This document shows, one piece after another, positions 1 to 7,638 of a DNA stretch of 35,268 nt. Origin of the DNA: JBBDMW01 sp040878005 (lineage in GTDB: Bacteria; Chloroflexota; Dehalococcoidia; Lucifugimonadales; Lucifugimonadaceae); assembly GCA_040878005.1 (NCBI GenBank), contig JBBDMW010000014.1:1-35268 (forward strand), read 5' to 3'. The first letter of the stretch is position 1; each line of letters opens with the position of its first letter. A program made the position numbers and the translations under genes. The notes beneath the pieces are model-generated. The model was not told the DNA's origin. It saw only the letters and a program-made list of their open reading frames with translations, and ran no database searches.

Positions 1-390
1 GACCTGGTCCGCTTTTACAGGATGATGCTGGGATCGGGAGAACTGGATGGCGTTCGAATACTGAGCGCCGAATCCGTGGCCGAAATTGTGTCACCGCAAA
101 GGCTGGGAATGGTTGACCATACCTTCCGCCACAAGATGGACTGGGGCCTTGGCGTGATAGTGGACAACAAGCACCACGGTGAGACAGCGCCGTACGGCTT
201 TGGACCTCACGCGTCGCCCAAGACGTTCGGCCACGGTGGAAACCAGTCGTCCGTGGGATTCGCAGACCCGGAACACGGGCTGGCGGTGGCGCTAATCTTC
301 AACGGCCTGCCGGGACATCCAAGGCACGACCGCCGCCTGAAACGCGTCACAGGAGCGGTCTACGAGGATTTGGGGCTGGTGCAGCAGTAG
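1..390 (+). CDS. Serine beta-lactamase-family hydrolase, 3' end only
   Basis: The reading frame is open from base 1, so only the last 129 residues are present and the start lies to the left. The visible part fits the C-terminal half of the class C beta-lactamase/esterase/penicillin-binding-protein-like family. It contains a 'FGHGGNQSS' stretch matching the family's third active-site box (H/K-x-G), followed by a strand-rich 'GLAVALIFNG' segment typical of the end of the fold. The Ser-x-x-Lys and Tyr-x-Asn boxes would be upstream and cannot be checked. The gene converges on tmk, with about 40 bases between the two stop codons. Substrate unknown; such proteins are often esterases rather than true beta-lactamases. 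Family assignment is fairly sure, function is not. Confidence 0.8.
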   Translation, partial: DLVRFYRMMLGSGELDGVRILSAESVAEIVSPQRLGMVDHTFRHKMDWGLGVIVDNKHHGETAPYGFGPHASPKTFGHGGNQSSVGFADPEHGLAVALIFNGLPGHPRHDRRLKRVTGAVYEDLGLVQQ

Positions 391-432
391 CCAGCCGAGT
401 GGCAGGTCAACCGTCCGGTTGCATCCGACGCG

Positions 433-1092
433 TCAGGAGCTGGCTGCGCTCAGCCCCAGCACTCTGGATACATGACGCCAGATATCGGCGGCGACCTCCT
501 CTTCAGGACGGTCGGCGTTTACAACAACCCACCGGCCCGGCTCAGATGCAGCCAGTTGCCTGTAGCCGTCCGCCACCCGCCTGTGAAACTCCAACGACTC
601 GTTCTCGAACCTCCGGGCCGCCGCGTCAGCCGCCCCGTCGCGGCTTGCAATGCGTGCGGAGGCTTCACCACCAGGCATGTCCAGCAGGATGGTCAGGCCG
701 GGCATGATGCCGCCGGTGGCAAAGGCGTTGAGCGCCCGGATGGCGTCAAGGCCCAACCCGCGCCCGTAGCCCTGGTAGGCGAGTGATGAATCCGAGAATC
801 GGTCGGTTACGACAACCTCACCCCGCTCAAGCGCCGGCCTGATGACTCTATCCACCAGTTCAGCGCGTGCCGCTTCAAACAGCAACAACTCTGCCCTGCC
901 AGTTGGGTTTGCCGCTCCCTTTACCAGGCGGCGAAGCTCCTCCCCCAGCGGCGTGCCGCCAGGCTCGCGCACATGCATGGCGGCAAGGCCGGCTTCTTTC
1001 AGCCGACGCACCAGGTGCGCGGCCTGCGTGGACTTGCCGGCGCCATCACCGCCTTCGATGGATATAAGCGTGCCAGCTTCAGGGTTGTTCAT
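433..1092 (-). CDS. tmk: Thymidylate kinase (dTMP kinase)
   Basis: This cytoplasmic enzyme phosphorylates dTMP to dTDP with ATP on the way to dTTP. The 219-residue length is normal for the family. The P-loop GGDGAGKS is at residues 14-21, and the family signature 'DRFSDSSLAYQG' at 97-108 includes the DR(Y/F) motif. An Arg-rich LID-like region ('RDGAADAAARRFE') follows near 155. The ATG start lies 9 bases after the stop of the R3H ATPase gene, so it is probably translated as the last gene of the pdxS-pdxT-GNAT-R3H-tmk operon. No other function competes with this call. Confidence 0.96.
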   Translation of the reverse strand: MNNPEAGTLISIEGGDGAGKSTQAAHLVRRLKEAGLAAMHVREPGGTPLGEELRRLVKGAANPTGRAELLLFEAARAELVDRVIRPALERGEVVVTDRFSDSSLAYQGYGRGLGLDAIRALNAFATGGIMPGLTILLDMPGGEASARIASRDGAADAAARRFENESLEFHRRVADGYRQLAASEPGRWVVVNADRPEEEVAADIWRHVSRVLGLSAASS

Positions 1093-1101
1093 CCCCAGAG
1101 G

Positions 1102-2817
1102 CTATCGCCTTCGGCGACGGATGACTACCCTGCGGCCCGGTTCCCTTCCGGTGCTGGATGAGCCCACGTTGTGCTTTCCCGCAAGGCCGTGCTGAAGTCG
1201 CCGTATGAAGGAGGCCTGCGGTGAAAGCTCCACCTTGCGCTCGCCGGACATCACGCGGTTTATGGCCGTCTCAACTTCTTCGAGTGCGTCACGGACGTGG
1301 CCGTTCTCTCCCGCACCGTCCCCGGAGCGGCCGTTACTTTCCGCCGCGCCAAACCGGCGCAGAAACAGCGCGATCTGGTCATCAGTGCCGCGCCGCAGGA
1401 CATACACGGGCACGCCCTCGCGCTCCGCACGCCTGACAGCAGAAGGCCGGCGGTTGTAGTGCGACTTGGTAGTGACGAAGATGTCTGCCTCATCGGCGAA
1501 CTCCACCACTTCCACGGGCACTTTCAGCTGATCAATGGCTTCCACCAGGGCAGGCTTCGGCACTCCGAAGGGGTGCACCTTGACGGGCGGCCCCTGCACC
1601 TCGGCCGCGGCAGATGGCGGCGCAACGGCACTGGCAGCGGGCGCGGCCTGTGCAACTGGACGCCTCTCTACCCGGCCCGGCTGCTGTGATCCCGGCCAAT
1701 CGCCCGAGCCGTTGGACGGGCGGATTGGGTTCACATCGAATGCGGCCGTGCGGAACTCTGGCTCGGCGTTGAGGTGCTCTTCGATCTCCGTGCGCACGTC
1801 GCCGTCATCGTCCAGCCAACGCACTTCCTGGGCCACGGGGATGCCGCGCAACATGCGGTCCACCACAGAGCCCACATCACGGTGCATGCTGACGCTGTTC
1901 CGCTCCCTGATCTCGACGATTATCGAGAATGTCGGGTCGTGCTTTCTCTCCAGCACCGTCTTCTGAGTACGACGGCGGCGAGCCTCTATGTCACCGAGCG
2001 TCACCGTCTGGGTGCCGCCTGCGAGGTCTGCCAGGCTGGGGTTGCTGATAACGTTCGCCAGCGTGTTCCCGTGGGCGGTGGCGATCAACTGCACACCGCG
2101 CTCGGAGATGGTCCGTGCGGCCATCGCCTCCAACTCTGTACTCATCTCGTCAATAATGACGACCTCTGGCATGTGGTTTTCCACGGCCTCGATCATCACC
2201 TGGTGCTGAAGCTCCGTGTGGGGCACCTGGAGGCGGCGCGCCCGACCGATGGCCGGGTGCGGCACGTCGCCATCGCCTGCGATCTCGTTGGAGGTGTCCA
2301 CGACCACGACACGCTTGCCGGCGTCATCAGCCAGCACGCGCGCAACCTCACGCAGCATGGTGGTCTTGCCCACGCCCGGGCGGCCCAGCAGGAGAATGCT
2401 CTCCCCGGTGCCCACCAGGTCTTCTATCAGGCGCACGCTTCCGAAGACGGCGCGGCCCACCCGGCAGGTGAGTCCCACAGGGTCTCCTGCGCGGTTTCGC
2501 ATAACGGAAATACGGTGGAGCGTCCGCTCGATCCCGGCGCGGTTGTCATCCCCGAAGTGGCCGACGCGCTGCACGACATGCTGAATGTCCTCGTGCGTCA
2601 CGTCCTCCTCTCCAAGCAACTCCTGCCCTGCCGGGAAGCGCGCCTCAGCGGGGCGGCCAAGGTCAAGAATCACTTCCACCAGCTGGTTCACATCTTCGCG
2701 TTCGTGCAGCCTGTCCCTCACACGCTGGGGAAGGACGTTGATGAACGCGTCCAGGTCGTCAACTACCTGTCGGTTTGGCCTGGCTTGCAATTGTTGTTCG
2801 GTCAAGATTCCTCTCAC
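1102..2817 (-). CDS. R3H-domain AAA ATPase (SpoIIIAA/Ycf45-like)
   Basis: A 571-residue protein with an N-terminal helical region, a AAA-type ATPase core and a C-terminal nucleic-acid-binding domain. Walker A is GRPGVGKT at 145-152 and Walker B is VVIIDE at 219-224. A sensor-like 'IATAHGNTLANVI' follows near 245. The C-terminal R3H domain carries the defining R-x3-H motif (RRLQH, 539-543) followed by 'SSSTGREPGRRVVI', and the chain ends in five arginines. Relatives with this layout occur in cyanobacteria, plastids (Ycf45) and Chloroflexota; their biological role is poorly known. The start is a GTG 9 bases after a perfect AGGAGGT (2827-2833), which supports this start strongly. It sits between the GNAT gene and tmk in one operon. 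Confidence 0.9.
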   Translation of the reverse strand: MRGILTEQQLQARPNRQVVDDLDAFINVLPQRVRDRLHEREDVNQLVEVILDLGRPAEARFPAGQELLGEEDVTHEDIQHVVQRVGHFGDDNRAGIERTLHRISVMRNRAGDPVGLTCRVGRAVFGSVRLIEDLVGTGESILLLGRPGVGKTTMLREVARVLADDAGKRVVVVDTSNEIAGDGDVPHPAIGRARRLQVPHTELQHQVMIEAVENHMPEVVIIDEMSTELEAMAARTISERGVQLIATAHGNTLANVISNPSLADLAGGTQTVTLGDIEARRRRTQKTVLERKHDPTFSIIVEIRERNSVSMHRDVGSVVDRMLRGIPVAQEVRWLDDDGDVRTEIEEHLNAEPEFRTAAFDVNPIRPSNGSGDWPGSQQPGRVERRPVAQAAPAASAVAPPSAAAEVQGPPVKVHPFGVPKPALVEAIDQLKVPVEVVEFADEADIFVTTKSHYNRRPSAVRRAEREGVPVYVLRRGTDDQIALFLRRFGAAESNGRSGDGAGENGHVRDALEEVETAINRVMSGERKVELSPQASFIRRLQHGLAGKHNVGSSSTGREPGRRVVIRRRRR

Positions 2818-2847
2818 CGTGGCGCCACCTCCTGTTTAAGAGGTGGG

Positions 2848-3786
2848 CTAGCCTATGGCGGCAACAGCGCCGCGGGTCTCCGCGACACGCACCGCCAACA
2901 TCCTCACCATTACTTCATAACTTCGCACCGGCACAAAGCCGATATCTTCCAGGAGTGCTGCCAGCGCACGGTTATGCGCGGCGACCATGGTCACCGCCGG
3001 GCCGTCACCCGCTTCTGACAATGCTGCCGCGACGAGGCTCTGCAAGTCATCGGCGGCGTCCCTTGAGCACATCACGTCGAAGTACCGTCCTGCGGACGTG
3101 TCGGCGGTCTGCAACCATGCGTCGAGCCGCCCTTCGCCATGATCCAGCACCCATTCGTTTGCCTTGCGCCAAGGCCGCTCGATGGCGGAACTCCACTCGC
3201 CAACGGTCTGGCCCACGCGCTGCCGGACGTTGAGCGGAGTGCTGGCGCAGTAAAGACGAAACAGGGCGTCGGTATCGTGCTTCTCCCGTGACCGCAATTC
3301 GAGCGGCGTTCCTGTGACGGCGAGCCGTTTCAGGGCAGCGGCGGCCGACGCGGTGCGGTATACCGTCTCACTGTTAACCGTCATGTAGCCTGCCTGCCGC
3401 GCCTGTTCAAACAAGGGACTGCCCTCAAACAGTCTTACGAATAATCGGCGCGCCCCGGCTCGCCCCGCGGGGACTGACAGTTGCTCCAGCACGTCCCAGC
3501 ACTCCGGCACGAAGTTGCGACGAAGGTACAGGTCCCGGATTTCCCACGCCAGCGGCCCTGACCTGGGGCCGGCCCTGAGGAGGACCTGTATACGGGTGCG
3601 GCGTGTCTGTACCCAGCAGCTCTGCCATGCGCGTGGGGAGAGGGCTATGCCGGTGTAACGGACCGCAGGGAATGAAGACGGGCCACCGTGAATTGCACCC
3701 GCCAGCGTGCAAGCTTCCGCCCGGCCCGCGGCCTGCCGAAACGGCAGGAGGCCCGCTGAGTCAGTCGGGTGCAAGTGACGGATCAT
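2848..3786 (-). CDS. GNAT-fold acetyltransferase-like protein, unknown substrate
   Basis: A 312-residue protein that seems to contain two degenerate GNAT-like lobes. The first has a 'GARRLFVRLFEGSPL..AGY' pattern near 110-140, resembling the strand-helix-GF end of GNAT domains. The second ends in 'ALLEDIGFVPVRSYEVMV' around 280-300, the usual family finish. No clean acetyl-CoA pyrophosphate loop (R/Q-x-x-G-x-G/A) is seen, so catalytic competence is doubtful. It lies between pdxT (12-base gap) and the R3H ATPase gene (30-base gap), so it is very likely co-transcribed with both. The domain call is from sequence pattern only; the partner or substrate is unknown. Confidence 0.6.
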   Translation of the reverse strand: MIRHLHPTDSAGLLPFRQAAGRAEACTLAGAIHGGPSSFPAVRYTGIALSPRAWQSCWVQTRRTRIQVLLRAGPRSGPLAWEIRDLYLRRNFVPECWDVLEQLSVPAGRAGARRLFVRLFEGSPLFEQARQAGYMTVNSETVYRTASAAAALKRLAVTGTPLELRSREKHDTDALFRLYCASTPLNVRQRVGQTVGEWSSAIERPWRKANEWVLDHGEGRLDAWLQTADTSAGRYFDVMCSRDAADDLQSLVAAALSEAGDGPAVTMVAAHNRALAALLEDIGFVPVRSYEVMVRMLAVRVAETRGAVAAIG

Positions 3787-3798
3787 TCCTGGTGGCTC

Positions 3799-4422
3799 TT
3801 ACTCCTTCTGTGGACCCTTTCGGCCATTCGTCTTGCCGGAAGCCATCTCTGCGAAGTACCGGTGCACCCGGTCATCATCGGTCAACTCAGGGTGAAACGC
3901 CGTGGCCAGCATCCTGCCGCTTCGCACAGCCACAGCGTGGCCGTCCGGCAGCGTGGCCAGGGTCTTCACACCCTTGCCAATCTCATCGATCACAGGCGCA
4001 CGTATGAAGACCGCACGGAACGGTCCACCCTTGAGTCCCTTGAACTCGAAGTCCGACTCGAAGCTGTCTACCTGCCGGCCGAACCAGTTTCTTGAGACGG
4101 TCATATTCATCAGGCCCAGCGGAGCGGGCTCACGGTCAGTGAGCCGGTCCGCCATCAGGATCATGCCTGCGCACGTGCCCCATACAGCCAGTCCGTTCCG
4201 GGATGCCTTCGACAGATCCTCCCTGAAGCCCCAACGGTCAATCAGCTTGGCGATTGTCGTACTTTCCCCGCCCGGGATGATCAGTCCGTCGAGGTCCTCC
4301 AACTGTTCACGCTTGCGTACTTCAATGGCCTCCACGCCCACACGCTGGAGGGCGTGGATGTGCTCTATGAAGTCACCCTGGAGAGCCAGAACTCCGATTT
4401 TCGTGGAGCTCGTGGCTACCAC
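3799..4422 (-). CDS. pdxT: Pyridoxal 5'-phosphate synthase glutaminase subunit PdxT
   Basis: Class I glutamine amidotransferase subunit of PLP synthase. It hydrolyses glutamine and passes ammonia to PdxS. The 207-residue protein has the oxyanion/glutamine-binding 'PGGES' at 50-54, the nucleophile Cys84 in 'WGTCAGMI', and the His177/Glu179 pair in 'FHPELTDD', completing the triad. Its GTG start overlaps the end of pdxS by 7 bases, so translation is probably coupled. The downstream GNAT gene follows after 12 bases. This is the ribose-5-phosphate/glyceraldehyde-3-phosphate/glutamine route to vitamin B6. Confidence 0.97.
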   Translation of the reverse strand: MVATSSTKIGVLALQGDFIEHIHALQRVGVEAIEVRKREQLEDLDGLIIPGGESTTIAKLIDRWGFREDLSKASRNGLAVWGTCAGMILMADRLTDREPAPLGLMNMTVSRNWFGRQVDSFESDFEFKGLKGGPFRAVFIRAPVIDEIGKGVKTLATLPDGHAVAVRSGRMLATAFHPELTDDDRVHRYFAEMASGKTNGRKGPQKE

Positions 4423-5432
4423 CCCCGGCTGGCCATGCGGGCTTCCTCAACCATCTTGGATGTGTCAAGGCCGCTCATGGCCTCACCCAGGCCGGCCGAT
4501 ATCTCAGCCAGGATTTGCGGGTCCTTGTAGTGCGTTGTGGCCTGCACGATGGCCTCTGCGCGCTTCGCCGGGTTGTTCGACTTGAATATGCCGGAGCCGA
4601 CGAATATACCTTCCACGCCGATCTGCATCATGAGCGCAGCGTCTGCGGGCGTGGCAATGCCGCCGGCTGCGAAGTTGACCACCGGGAGCTTCCCGGTCTT
4701 GGCCACTTCAACCACCAACTCATATGGAGCGCCAAGCTTCTTGGCCTCTGCCATGAGCTCAGTGTCATCCATGGTGCTCAGCCTGCGAATCTGACCCAGC
4801 ACAGTGCGGGCGTGACGCACAGCCTCCACAACGTCACCGGTGCCGGCCTCACCCTTCGTGCGGATCATGGCAGCGCCTTCGCCAATGCGGCGGAGGGCCT
4901 CGCCAAGGTCACGGGCGCCACAGACGAACGGCATGGTGAAGTCCCACTTGTTTATGTGGTTTTCAACGTCTGCCGGGGTGAGAACTTCCGACTCGTCAGC
5001 GTAGTCCACGCCGAGGGCCTCAAGTATCTGGGCCTCAACAAAGTGGCCGATACGGCACTTTGCCATGACCGGGATGCTCACGGAGTTGATAATGCCCGTG
5101 ATGAGGTCAGGGTCTGACATGCGGGCCAGGCCGCCGTCCCTGCGGATGTCCGCGGGAACACGCTCCAGGGCCATGACTGCCACTGCGCCGGCCTCTTCGG
5201 CAATCACTGCCTGCTCAGGGGTCACCACGTCCATGATGACGCCGCCCTTGAGCATCTGGGCCAGGCCGCCCTTGACGCGCCAGTTGCCCACCTCGGGCTT
5301 GTCAGATTCTCTCCAAATGCGGGAGTGAACGCTGCCGTTGGAAGAAGCCTTGCCGTTCTTCTTGTTGGCAGTCTTTGCCTTGAGGGCCTTCTTCGCGGTC
5401 TTGTCGTTATCGCTGCGGGATGTGGTCGCCAT
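4416..5432 (-). CDS. pdxS: Pyridoxal 5'-phosphate synthase subunit PdxS, with N-terminal extension
   Basis: TIM-barrel synthase that builds PLP from ribose 5-phosphate, glyceraldehyde 3-phosphate and ammonia from PdxT. The core is highly conserved ('KGGVIMDVV', 'RVPADIR', 'VNFAAGGIATPADAALMMQ'). The two Schiff-base lysines are present as Lys125 in 'VMAKCRIGH' and Lys193 in 'IRTKGEAGTG', 68 residues apart as in Bacillus subtilis PdxS (Lys81 and Lys149). The protein is 338 residues against about 294 usually. The extra roughly 45 residues at the N terminus are rich in Lys, Ala, Asn and Ser and look disordered. The ATG at 5432 has an AGGAG 8 bases upstream, and no other ATG, GTG or TTG start fits the core better, so the extension appears real. 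First gene of the operon. Confidence 0.96.
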   Translation of the reverse strand: MATTSRSDNDKTAKKALKAKTANKKNGKASSNGSVHSRIWRESDKPEVGNWRVKGGLAQMLKGGVIMDVVTPEQAVIAEEAGAVAVMALERVPADIRRDGGLARMSDPDLITGIINSVSIPVMAKCRIGHFVEAQILEALGVDYADESEVLTPADVENHINKWDFTMPFVCGARDLGEALRRIGEGAAMIRTKGEAGTGDVVEAVRHARTVLGQIRRLSTMDDTELMAEAKKLGAPYELVVEVAKTGKLPVVNFAAGGIATPADAALMMQIGVEGIFVGSGIFKSNNPAKRAEAIVQATTHYKDPQILAEISAGLGEAMSGLDTSKMVEEARMASRGW

Positions 5433-5562
5433 TAAATGGAACTCCTAGATCGGCTTTTTTCTCCGTCCCCCAGTGCTTCGTGGCAGGGAGGACAGGCAGC
5501 GGCCGCGACACCGAACCCGCGCCGCCACTTTGCGTCAGCACACTTGGACGCAACTCCCTTTA

Positions 5563-5586
5563 ATTATACTCCCACCAGCGGGTGGG
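5563..5586 (-). promoter_or_regulatory. Putative promoter -10 box and inverted repeat upstream of pdxS
   Basis: On the minus strand a perfect TATAAT lies at 5568-5563, about 130 bases before the pdxS start. Just upstream of it, in what would be the -35/-10 spacer, is the inverted repeat CCCACC-AGCG-GGTGGG (5571-5586). A repeat in that position is typical of a repressor operator. No good TTGACA-like -35 box is seen at 17-18 bases. The promoter call is an inference from one hexamer and its position. Confidence 0.4.
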
Positions 5587-5757
5587 CATGCAGGGAACGG
5601 CGACCGCATGGCCTATCAAAAGCTACTAACCGTTAGATGCGCGACGGATCAGCACAGGCGCCGTTTCGGGAGTCGCTGACATGTTCGTGACCCTCACTTC
5701 GCAGCGACCCTCCACGGCAGGTTTGTCAGCGGTTCCTGACTGCTGAAGACAGCGCGG

Positions 5758-5787
5758 AGAGGCCCGGCGATGTATCGCCGGGCCTCT
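5758..5787 (-). terminator. Strong GC-rich hairpin after the 5806-6465 gene, no U tract
   Basis: AGAGGCCCGGCGAT (5758-5771) is perfectly complementary to ATCGCCGGGCCTCT (5774-5787). This gives a stem of about 12-13 pairs once a 4-6 base loop is allowed. It begins 19 bases past the stop codon of the exported-protein gene on the minus strand, where a terminator would be expected. Neither strand has a run of T after the stem, so it is not a classical intrinsic terminator. It may act as an mRNA 3'-end stabiliser or with a protein factor. Confidence 0.5.
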
Positions 5788-5805
5788 AATTGAGTGCGTA
5801 GGTCC

Positions 5806-6465
5806 TTATTCAGCCGGTTCTATGACGGGCGTGGGTGTGCCGGGTGGCCGGTCTTTGGAAGGCTGCTCTGTGCGCAGCTCTTCAAGGATTTCGTCCCATT
5901 CGGGGCTGCTGTGTCCTGCGCCGGACAGTTCTGTGTTGATGACCTCCCCCGTCGCCGCGTCCACGGCAACCGAGAGTCTTAGAGCAGGAATGGCGTCCGG
6001 GTCTATGTCATGCCCGGGCACACCAAAACGAATGGAGACCGGAAGGTTGCCGATCACTACCACCCAGACTTCACGGTCCTGCACCGGCCATGTTGACTGG
6101 CCCTGCAGGTCATCGGGCTGTGCTGATTCTTCCCGGTAGCCTGTGTACAGGCCAAGGGTGGAGTCCACGTCCAGCAGATCAATGATGTCCTGCCTTGGAG
6201 GAAGCCCGAACCCGTCCAGGAAGTACTCCAGCGCAGACGCTTCCGCTTCCTCACGGGTTATACCGGGCTCAAACGCTCCGGGGCGGACCGCCTGCCCGCC
6301 GCCGCCATGGAAGGACGCGCCAATCTCCGAGGGCGCAGGCATGTCGCCCGCAGCCTGGTTCGAGCGCTTGTCATCGCCCAGTGGTGAAACTGTTATTGCA
6401 GCGATTGAGACAGCGGCCAAGGCAGACAGCAGTCCAATCACCAGCAGGGTGTGTCGTTTCCGCAA
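5806..6465 (-). CDS. Exported protein of unknown function, possible PepSY-like C-terminal part
   Basis: A 219-residue protein with a basic N terminus and one hydrophobic segment (about residues 6-27), giving a signal peptide or membrane anchor. A Pro/Gly-rich linker follows. From about 70 there is a compact domain ending in 'LRLSVAVDAATGEVINTELSG', which resembles the 'vdaxTGevl' hairpin of PepSY-type domains. The tail is Pro/Thr-rich. I do not recognise a named family. The start is TTG, chosen because GAGGTG lies 4 bases upstream. It follows another exported-protein gene on the same strand (89-base gap), so the two may be co-transcribed. Confidence 0.7.
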   Translation of the reverse strand: MRKRHTLLVIGLLSALAAVSIAAITVSPLGDDKRSNQAAGDMPAPSEIGASFHGGGGQAVRPGAFEPGITREEAEASALEYFLDGFGLPPRQDIIDLLDVDSTLGLYTGYREESAQPDDLQGQSTWPVQDREVWVVVIGNLPVSIRFGVPGHDIDPDAIPALRLSVAVDAATGEVINTELSGAGHSSPEWDEILEELRTEQPSKDRPPGTPTPVIEPAE

Positions 6466-6554
6466 TTTTCACCTCTTGGCTGGAGCAACGGACGTGCCAG
6501 GCTCTCACGGCTCCACTGGCCTGTATCACCCAACTTTTGTGGCTGGTGGCCTCA

Positions 6555-7178
6555 TTAGTTGCTGCTGGCGAAACCAGACTCGACCGCAGCCAGCCTGACT
6601 TCTTCACCAGAGCGGGAATCACGCCATTCATTGCCCGCTGGCAGGAGTTTTCCGTACCGGGCTGTGACCAGGGTCCTAAAATATGTATCGCTGGTGAAGC
6701 CATCGGGCACACTGACCACACCGTCTTCGATCAGGCTCGGGTGCACCTTTTCAAGGAATACCATGACCCGCTCTCCAGCTTCGAACCCTGGAATGTCACG
6801 GGATTGTAACGCGGTTACACTGGCGTCGCTTGATACCACTGATGGCTCAAGCAGCACAGCGATTTCTGAGGCTAGGGATTCGCCTGGATGAACAACATCT
6901 TCAACATTTAGAAGCACTGTTGTGTAAGAGTAGCCTACGCCAGGGTTCTCGCTGGAATTGATGGGGGCGAACCGGGTGTCCAGTGTCTGGCCGACTGTCC
7001 CAATGACAGCGATGTCAGCGTTACCGGTTAGCTCTTCGATGCTCCAGTTGGGCAGCAGCGAGCTTCTGTGCGAGACTGTGAAATCTCCGGAGAACTCATC
7101 ATTGCAGCCCATGAGGACCAGGATGAGGGCGGCGAGCAGCGATGGCAGCAAACCGCGGCGGATGATGGTGACAGACAC
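6555..7178 (-). CDS. Putative lipoprotein of unknown function
   Basis: A 207-residue protein with a lipoprotein-type signal: positive N terminus, hydrophobic residues 9-22, and 'LVLMGC' giving Cys25 as the lipidation site. The mature part is mainly predicted strand, with stretches such as 'NADIAVIGTVGQTLDTRF' and 'FEAGERVMVFLEKV'. These read like the beta-barrel 'is-flow-of-information' type of small secreted proteins, but no family can be named. The GTG start has an AGGGAGG 8 bases upstream. It is placed first in a probable two-gene unit with the exported protein at 5806-6465. Confidence 0.7.
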   Translation of the reverse strand: MSVTIIRRGLLPSLLAALILVLMGCNDEFSGDFTVSHRSSLLPNWSIEELTGNADIAVIGTVGQTLDTRFAPINSSENPGVGYSYTTVLLNVEDVVHPGESLASEIAVLLEPSVVSSDASVTALQSRDIPGFEAGERVMVFLEKVHPSLIEDGVVSVPDGFTSDTYFRTLVTARYGKLLPAGNEWRDSRSGEEVRLAAVESGFASSN

Positions 7179-7638
7179 TGCATCAACCTCCCTGACCGCG
7201 ATAGTGATCTTCCGGCACCACGTAGGCTAACTCATGGCCTCAAAGTCGCTTTAGCCCGTAGGTGCCCATATAAACGCGGCCATTTCAGCCTAACATAACG
7301 CATTTGCGGAAACGTGGATTCCCATGCCTGCCTGTTACATAATCCGTTGATGTAACTATCCGCCCTCTTCGTTGCCGCAATACCTACGACTGCACCCGCC
7401 TGGAAATTACCAGTGTGGCGCATTGAGAGGTCCGCAAAACGGCCTGAGAAGCCTGCGCACGGAGAAGTTCAGCATTGGGATGGCCAATGAAGGCGGCATA
7501 ACTTTAACGTAACAGTTCCGGCAATACAGTAAGAACAGCGAAAGTGTGCGCGTATATAGGATCTCATTTACCGGCAGTGACCTGTGATACGTTACGCGTT
7601 GCACCGGCGATTCCAAATGGAGGACCCAAGGGGTACGT
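7179..7638. other. 460-base divergent intergenic region, no gene seen
   Basis: This lies between the divergently transcribed lipoprotein gene (minus) and exported-protein gene (plus), so it should hold promoters for both. It is more AT-rich than its surroundings. Short open frames crossing it have no protein-like composition. I could not identify a convincing -35/-10 pair, riboswitch or repeat. Confidence 0.5.

Noticed and set aside
1774..3018. 414-codon plus-strand frame antisense to the R3H ATPase gene
   Set aside because: It is the mirror of a well-supported coding region in GC-rich DNA, with no ribosome site and a His/Val-rich composition typical of shadow frames.
6760..6800. TTCGAACCC motif like a tRNA T-loop
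   Set aside because: It lies inside the lipoprotein coding sequence, and no flanking acceptor, D or anticodon stems could be drawn.
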